Origin: Marinobacter sp.
GTDB lineage: Bacteria; Pseudomonadota; Gammaproteobacteria; Pseudomonadales; Oleiphilaceae
Assembly (NCBI GenBank): GCA_030457765.1
Contig: JAKDUK010000002.1
Location: 105,337 to 169,336 of the forward strand
DNA length: 64,000 nucleotides
Direction: 5' to 3'
The position numbers and the translations under genes were made by a program. Below, one piece after another: positions 63,799-64,000 of this stretch. Within the stretch, counting starts at the first letter, position 1; every line of letters begins with the position of its first letter. The notes under the pieces were generated by a model, which was not told where the DNA came from, did no database searches, and saw only the letters and a list, made by a program, of their open reading frames with translations.

Positions 63799-63874
63799 GG
63801 GTCGTTAGCTCAGTTGGTAGAGCAGTTGGCTTTTAACCAATTGGTCGATGGTTCGAATCCATCACGACCCACCA
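63799..63874 (+). tRNA. tRNA-Lys (anticodon UUU)
   Basis: 76 nt including an encoded CCA. The acceptor stem GGGTCGT/ACGACCC pairs fully. D arm (AGCTCAGTTGGTAGAGC), anticodon arm with CTTTTAA loop (TTT at 63832-63834), T arm (GATGGTTCGAATCCATC). U34 is the target of MnmA, whose gene is also in this window. Confidence 0.98.
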
Positions 63875-63947
63875 TATCGATATTTCGGGGCAGTTGCTGA
63901 GCCGCCACGAAATCGATCAGGGTCTCCAGGCACTGGTCACAAGTTTT

Positions 63948-64000
63948 GGGTCGTTAGCTCAGTTGGTAGAGCAGTTGGCTTTTAACCAATTGGTCGATGG
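63948..64000 (+). tRNA. tRNA-Lys (anticodon UUU), second copy, truncated by the window end
   Basis: The 53 visible bases are identical to the first 53 of the tRNA at 63799, including the TTT anticodon. The 73-bp spacer between the copies differs from the sequence upstream of the first and shows no separate promoter, so both are probably processed from one transcript. Confidence 0.96.

Overview
The window is a contiguous stretch of core chromosome from a gammaproteobacterium. Gene orders shared with Pseudomonas and E. coli (rluE-nudJ-mnmA-hflD-purB-roxA, cspD/clpSA-infA-aat-trxB, exbBD-msbA-lpxK-kdsB-murB, guaBA, ruvCAB-ybgC-tolQRAB-pal-cpoB), the mid-50s GC by eye and the protein sequences suggest a marine Pseudomonadales/Marinobacter-like organism. 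That placement is inference, not a database result. I see no insertion sequence, prophage, CRISPR array, toxin-antitoxin pair or defence island. Nearly every base is in a recognisable gene, and I found no convincing new multi-gene system.

Layout. 0-5 kb: start of an exported protein (minus, cut by the window edge), then epmC-rhlB-pdxB on plus, and a hypothetical gene plus alaA on minus. 5-10 kb: a glutathione peroxidase; a hybrid histidine kinase with an upstream membrane-anchored coiled-coil protein of unknown role; a LysR regulator. 10-17 kb (minus): a translation-maintenance block, rluE-nudJ-mnmA-hflD-purB-roxA plus a GNAT fusion protein. 17-23 kb: cspD divergent from clpS-clpA, then infA, bpt, aat and trxB. 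ClpS, ClpA, Aat and Bpt together make up the bacterial N-degron pathway. 22.8-25.8 kb (minus): aguA-aguB-moxR (agmatine to putrescine plus an AAA+ ATPase). 26-29 kb: PilZ protein, a LolC-type permease, LolD and a DUF2062 membrane protein.

29.5-38.5 kb (plus): comEC, then an envelope run of exbB-exbD-msbA-lpxK-trm112-kdsB-ptp-murB. 38.6-46.5 kb: proS, an Lrp-type regulator, leuA, a cold-shock gene, prpE and xseA. 46.7-53.2 kb (plus): guaB-guaA-tadA-galE-ugd-HIT. 53.3-63.7 kb: fabR (minus), then a long plus-strand run of aspS-ruvC-ruvA-ruvB-ybgC-tolQRAB-pal-cpoB. The window closes on two identical tRNA-Lys(UUU) genes, the second cut off by the window end.

The points most worth a second look are: an AspRS carrying residues typical of the nondiscriminating (tRNA-Asn misacylating) type; a single FtsX-type Lol permease with no second permease gene beside lolD; an orphan moxR coupled to agmatine genes; a membrane coiled-coil protein paired with a hybrid kinase; a perfect palindrome on the predicted infA promoter; and a FabR-like site just upstream of fabR. 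Several strong sigma70-type promoters (guaB, aspS, the csp gene at 42.9 kb) and two near-perfect bidirectional terminators (clpA/infA, leuA/csp) can be read directly.
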